NCBI GenBank assembly: GCA_036872755.1
Contig: JAVHNS010000001.1
Span: forward strand, 2,108,001 to 2,172,000
Direction of reading: 5' to 3'
DNA from: Orbilia blumenaviensis
Taxonomy: Eukaryota > Ascomycota > Orbiliomycetes > Orbiliales > Orbiliaceae
Length of the DNA stretch: 64,000 nt
The notes beneath the pieces are model-generated. The model saw only the letters and a list, made by a program, of their open reading frames with translations. It had not been told where the DNA came from and did not search any database. Position numbers and translations under genes: made by a program. Numbering within the stretch: position 1 is the stretch's first letter; the number at the start of each line of letters is the position of its first letter. Of this stretch, positions 59,517 through 64,000 are shown in pieces.

Positions 59517-61810
59517 TAGCTGCGAATTCAAATCCAGGGGTCTCTGGGAGAGGGTTTTGGAATGGTTAAAGCAGTAATTGGGATCGATATGGTGGTTTTT
59601 GAATGCCATGAATCGGTTTGAAGTCTTGGTTATAGAGGTTTCTATATGCAGGGTCCTCACTGGGGCTTCCCTTCTCTTCCTTCCTCCTCTTCTCTTTCTT
59701 GTATACATTCTTTTTTTTCTCTTTTTTTTCCCTAAGGGGATATCTCACAGTTCGGGGATCGGATAGAGGGTTGAATCTTTCTTTTTTTATCGTTTCCGTT
59801 TTTTTCCGTTTGGGAATAATGGGTGCGGGTATGAAAAGGTTGGATGCTTTCCGGGTTTTTGTTTTTTCTCCTTTATTTTTTCATTTTATAATGAGCATCG
59901 ACAGCGAGTACGGGATTCTTCTCGTTTATTAATAGCTAATATTGTACAGCCTTCCTTTCTCTTATTTGTTTTTTTCTTCTTCTTCTTCTTTTACCACTTC
60001 TCATTCTTCTTTTTTTAATTTGTATATGGTCTGTTGCTTCTGTTTGGTTAGTTACATAGAAATGATGTATGGCTGGTTGGTTTAGAGTATGAGAATATGA
60101 ATATGAGTATGAGTGCGAGTATGAATCTATGTTATGGATTGATATGGGAGTGTTTGGTTTTGGGATGTAAATCCGGGTTTTTGTATACGGTGTATGTGGG
60201 CATCCTAATTATAAGTAGCTATATATCTTACAAGAGGTAACGAGCTTTACAAATAGGTACAAGGTATATGATACAGAAAGTATACTATCTCCAGCTTCGC
60301 AGGTCGATAGGTCGACGTCTCTCATTCCCTCCGTCCTTCTTAAACACCCTCCCATCCCCAGATGTAATTGCAGATATATATTACATCATATCGCAAGGCC
60401 TAGGATAGCGAAGGCTCCTTTCCCACCTATGTGCCAATTCATATGCCAACAATTATACCCACCGCCATCTTCCGTTAAACTCGAATTTGTAAACATCCGT
60501 TTTTTGGGGGATTACACCATGTGATAGTACTTACATTTGTCCTTTTTTAGTGATCCCAAGCCAGACGTAGGGCGGTGGTTTGGGACCGGTTTGCGGCCGG
60601 GGATGGTGCTACTGTGGGACAGTTAGCCCATATGTTCGCCTTCAGCTTGGATGGTGCAGATTATGTTTTCCGGGGAGGGGTTACCGCTGCGCCTATAGCT
60701 AGCTAGCTAGCTATCTCGTGTAACCATTTCTAAGAGGTTAGGGGTATTACTGTACTGGTGTTGTTTAAATTTGCAGTTACCTAATATATGGATTCTTTTC
60801 TCTATTTTGAGTAGTTATTATACACCTGGGTACCGGTTGCCTACTGGAACGGATGCTCATACGATGGGTTGAGGCAATAGATAAGTAAGTTAAGGAGTAG
60901 GCGGCTGGATATTGGATTCTGATAGCTTAGCTAAATTGTATGCCTATATTATATATATATATATATTCCAGACGGATATGATCTAGTTAGGCAATGCCTC
61001 AGCGCTTGTAATAATATATAAACATTCCGCATCATCACTCCTTTTCTTGTTTGTATCATGCATATTTTAGATCGTCATGCATGGGCAAAAAAAAAAAAAG
61101 CATATTGAATACAAGGTCTCCAAAGACCAAGTCTGCCCGTTTATTGACTGGGGAACGTCGCTTTCTCGACAGCACCTGCATTTCTTTCTTTTTTTTCTCT
61201 TTGAGACGTTGGAACTTTCCAATCTGGGAATAGGGCTCCCGGGGTTGTGGTCGACTGTTGCACAGGAAGGAATGCAAATGGCGCATGCATGGCGGTGTAA
61301 CATGCCCTGACGAGGCGGGTACGTAAAGGAATGAATTCGGGTCTTTTTTTTATTATTATTTGTTTTTCAAGATGCCCCAGCGGACTACTATTTCCCTTTG
61401 TTGGAATTTGTATGTCAGCACTGAATATTCTGTATGGGGTTCGCAATATGGTGTATAATATATGTATTAAAGTACTACTAGATTCAAGTTTCGTGTTTGT
61501 TGTTCCGGGTCGGTGTGTGTTTAATATAGTGGCTATAAATATCGAGTCAGCTTTTCTACTAGCATTGCGTACACTAGTAAAAGATGCGTTATTTAAAAGT
61601 AGGGTAATAAAACAGGGCCTGAAATCTCGAGTTCTCATTCCTTTCCAGAATAACAAACATCATGTCTCTTCCGTACTATAAACATTTTTCCAGAAAATCG
61701 GCAATGATACTCATTGCCCTCCCAAACTCTGCTCAACTACTTCCCTAACATCCCTCAAAAGTAAAAAGGAGCATAATATATAACATGCATCCAGTATTAG
61801 TAGTCGTACC
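59517..61810. other. 2.3-kb intergenic between convergent RBD2 and VOC genes
   Basis: T-rich after RBD2, with GTATGA/GAATATGA imperfect repeats near 60086-60130, a CTAG tetramer run near 60699-60715 and TA dinucleotides near 60949-60965. Frames at 61056-61681 on both strands match no family. No RNA gene seen. Confidence 0.55.
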
Positions 61811-62215
61811 CTACTCCCTATACGCCGTAGTGAAAACCCCAAAAGTATTCCCCTCTGTATCCACAAAATACGCATGCCACCCCCTCCCCGGAATCTCAAA
61901 CTTCTGCATGGCAACCTGCCCGCCCAGCTCCACCACTTTATTTTCTATATTATCCAATGCTGCTTCGTCGTCTACTGGGAAGGAGCATACGAAGGCGTTT
62001 GTGCCGTGCATTGGTGGTGGGGGGTTTGTGGGACGTTTTAGGATGTTTATTGCTGATGTTGGTGGTGATGATGATGAGGCTGGGGAGAGGGTGCCGCGGT
62101 AGTATTCTATTGGAAGGGAGGGGTCTTTTTGGAAGGACCAGGTTGGGAAGAGGGTTGTGTAGAAGGTTACGGCGCGGGTGGGGATGTCGGCTTGGATTTC
62201 AATGTAGAGCTGCAT
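61811..62215 (-). CDS. Small VOC-superfamily (glyoxalase-like) protein
   Basis: One exon of 134 residues on the minus strand. The start MQLYIEIQADIPTRAVTFYTTLFPTW and the end YFVDTEGNTFGVF are the two halves of a vicinal-oxygen-chelate fold, as in the glyoxalase/bleomycin resistance/dioxygenase superfamily. The fold usually binds a divalent metal through His and Glu residues. Here Glu6 and the terminal part around HAYFVDTEGN could take part, but metal binding cannot be shown. Substrate unknown. It is divergent from GAA1 across 469 bases. Confidence 0.82.
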   Translation of the reverse strand: MQLYIEIQADIPTRAVTFYTTLFPTWSFQKDPSLPIEYYRGTLSPASSSSPPTSAINILKRPTNPPPPMHGTNAFVCSFPVDDEAALDNIENKVVELGGQVAMQKFEIPGRGWHAYFVDTEGNTFGVFTTAYRE

Positions 62216-62684
62216 CCTTTTAACTATATTCTTTTTGTAGTCTTGACGGATGTTATCGTGGTTTTCTTGGTATATAATGGTTTTAATAGAGGGATCGATG
62301 ATAGATAGAGGAGCCAGTTGTTCTCAAATAATTCCCCATCCTACGCCTAGATACCTAGTCATAAAGATAACGCGTCCGAGCTATAACCGCCATGAGAATA
62401 ACGTTATCGTCGCGAATGATCGTGACTTGGCTCTCCCTGGTTACGAGACCGTTGGCTCCCGTTGGAAAAAGTTACTGACGTCAAAATGTGTTGTGATGGT
62501 TACACATAAATCCGGGCTTGGCGTTCAGGGCATGTTCCTTTACTCCCTCCCCAGACCTGAAGCTTCGCTTGTTCTGTTATCTAAACCGTGTACAAACACA
62601 CTCCTCCAAAAGCTTCCCTCCCCCACGACTCCTTGGAAGTCTTCTTCTTCTTTTTTCCAGCCCAGGAAAAAATACCATCAAACG
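62216..62684. promoter_or_regulatory. Divergent promoter region of the VOC gene and GAA1
   Basis: The 469 bases between the two start codons. No recognisable factor site; a pyrimidine-rich segment at 62640-62660 lies in the GAA1 leader. Confidence 0.5.
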
Positions 62685-64000
62685 ATGGCCTTGCGGGGTA
62701 TGTTTCTTTTAATTGCATAGTTAATATTCTTATTCTTCAATTGCTAATGGAGTTTTTGGTATTCGTTTGCTAGTGCCCGTCAACCTCCGCAAGAACCTGT
62801 CGGTGGTACTCTACGCCTTCCAGGGACTTAGTATTGTCGCCGTCATCGTCGGACTCGCTTCGTTACTGCTATTACCGTTGGATGAATACTCCCGTCGGAC
62901 CTATATTTCTGAAAATGCGCTACTGCCGGGACAGGTTCACGCGTACTTTGGGGGCAGCGAGCAGAATATTGTGAGGGCGTTTAGGAGGGAGGTGGATCTG
63001 TTGGGGAATAGTACTTCTGATGTGTATGCCTCCATTTTTTTCTTTTCTTCTTCTATCCCCTCCCTCTATTCGATCTTATGAAAGGTGGAGAAGAAAGCTA
63101 ATGGGAAGTTTTTTTTTATGTGAGATAGTGTCGCCGAACGAATGGCCGAGATCTTCCGCTCCGCTGGACTCAAAGTCGCTAAACAACGGTACTCATACAA
63201 AGCCGCTGGCGGGGAGTATACCGGCGAAAACGTCTACGCGGTACTACACGCCCCACGCGGCGATGCCACCGAAGCCATTGTCCTATGCGCGCCCTGGAGG
63301 AATATAGACCATTTACTCAACGAAGGTGGGGTGGCGCTCACGCTTGCCCTCAGTCGATATTTTAAAAGATGGTCTTTATGGTCTAAGGATATTATATTCT
63401 TGATATCGTCTGATGCTAGAGCTGGTCCGCAAGCCTGGGTTGATGCGTACCACGATCTGCATGGGGAGAATATTCAGTCGTTGTCGGTTAAGAGTGGGGC
63501 TATTCAGGGGGTTGTGGTGGTTGATTACCCCGGGGCATATCATCGGTTTGAATCGTTGCATATTATCTACGATGGGATCAATGGACAATTACCGAATTTG
63601 GATTTGATCAATACCGCGGTTCAGATTTCGAGGGATCAGATGGGGTTGCGGACTGATTTGCAGGAGATGTGGAATCATAACGATGGGTATCGACACAGGC
63701 TGAAGACTATGCTTCGCGGGATGGTGAATCAGGCTTTAGGACACTCTACGGGACCGCATTCGAGTTTCATACCATATCATATTGATGCTATTACGCTTGC
63801 TACTCATGGGGATGGATGGCATGATGAGGGTTCGTTGGGGAGGACGGTGGAGAGCGTGTTCAGGAGTTTGAATAATTTGTTGGAACACTTTCATCAGAGT
63901 TTTTTCTTTTATTTGCTGATGGCGCCGAAGAGGTTTGTTAGTATCGGGACTTATTTGCCGTCGGCTATGTTGTTGGCGGTGGGGTTGACGTTGACAGCGA
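62685..64000 (+). CDS. GAA1: GPI transamidase subunit Gaa1, 3' end cut by window
   Basis: Three exons seen: 62685-62697 (13 nt), 62774-63023 and 63129-64000, open at the right edge, about 378 residues. The N-terminus reads MALRVPVNLRKNL, then a membrane segment (LSIVAVIVGLASLLLLPL), YISENALLPGQVHAYF and, after intron 2, VVAERMAEIFRSAGLKVAKQRYSY. ENVYAVLHAPRGDATEAIVLCAPW and IIFLISSDARAGPQAWVDAYH match the Gaa1 family luminal domain. A second membrane segment begins at the edge (SAMLLAVGLTLTA). Gaa1 is part of the ER complex that attaches GPI anchors to proteins. The donor at 63024 (GTATGC), not the adjacent GTGTAT, keeps the frame. Confidence 0.93.

Overview
The window is nuclear DNA from a filamentous ascomycete (Pezizomycotina). 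Genes carry several short introns, mostly 50-135 nt, with GT-AG ends and CTAAC/CTAAT-like branch sites. The proteins match ascomycete families: Ldb17, Ppm1, Mtf1-like, GT90, Kap121, Vps4, Rpa34, Grc3, Lst7, Fcp1, Rbd2 and Gaa1. Genes sit on both strands without operon structure, and long A/T homopolymers are common. I cannot fix the genus. An early-diverging class such as Orbiliomycetes is possible but is only a guess.

Layout. 1-1597: 3' truncated LDB17/SPIN90 homologue (-). 2811-4022: PP2A leucine carboxyl methyltransferase (+). 4437-6911: large Mtf1-like mitochondrial protein with AT-hook-like motifs (+). 8221-9854: GT90 glycosyltransferase (+). 10245-11904: zinc-finger protein A (-). 13078-13796: ribosomal protein S26 with an internal insertion (-). 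15167-17279: CBS/PB1 membrane protein (+). 20712-24736: importin Kap121/Pse1 (+). 25850-27463: zinc-finger protein B, a paralogue of A (+). 28118-29373: NOPCHAP1/DUF4598-like protein (-). 29798-31976: succinyl-CoA:3-oxoacid CoA-transferase (-). 32857-34438: VPS4 (-). 35025-35645: prefoldin 6 (+). 35896-37256: RNA polymerase I subunit A34.5 (-). 37457-39775: GRC3 (+). 39776-48525: 8.7 kb with no supported gene but several perfect palindromes. 48526-50202: LST7/folliculin (+). 53839-56860: FCP1 (+). 58236-59516: RBD2 rhomboid protease (+). 61811-62215: VOC protein (-). 62685-64000: 5' part of GAA1 (+).

Most genes are housekeeping. Four relate to ribosome production: RPS26, the box C/D snoRNP chaperone-like gene, RPA34 and GRC3. 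RPA34 and GRC3 are divergent across only 200 bp, which suggests co-regulation. The parts least explained by known biology are the two paralogous zinc-finger genes, the AT-hook extension on the Mtf1-like protein, the S26 insertion and the palindrome-bearing gene desert. Exon coordinates were read by eye from splice signals and reading-frame continuity and have not been tested against transcripts.
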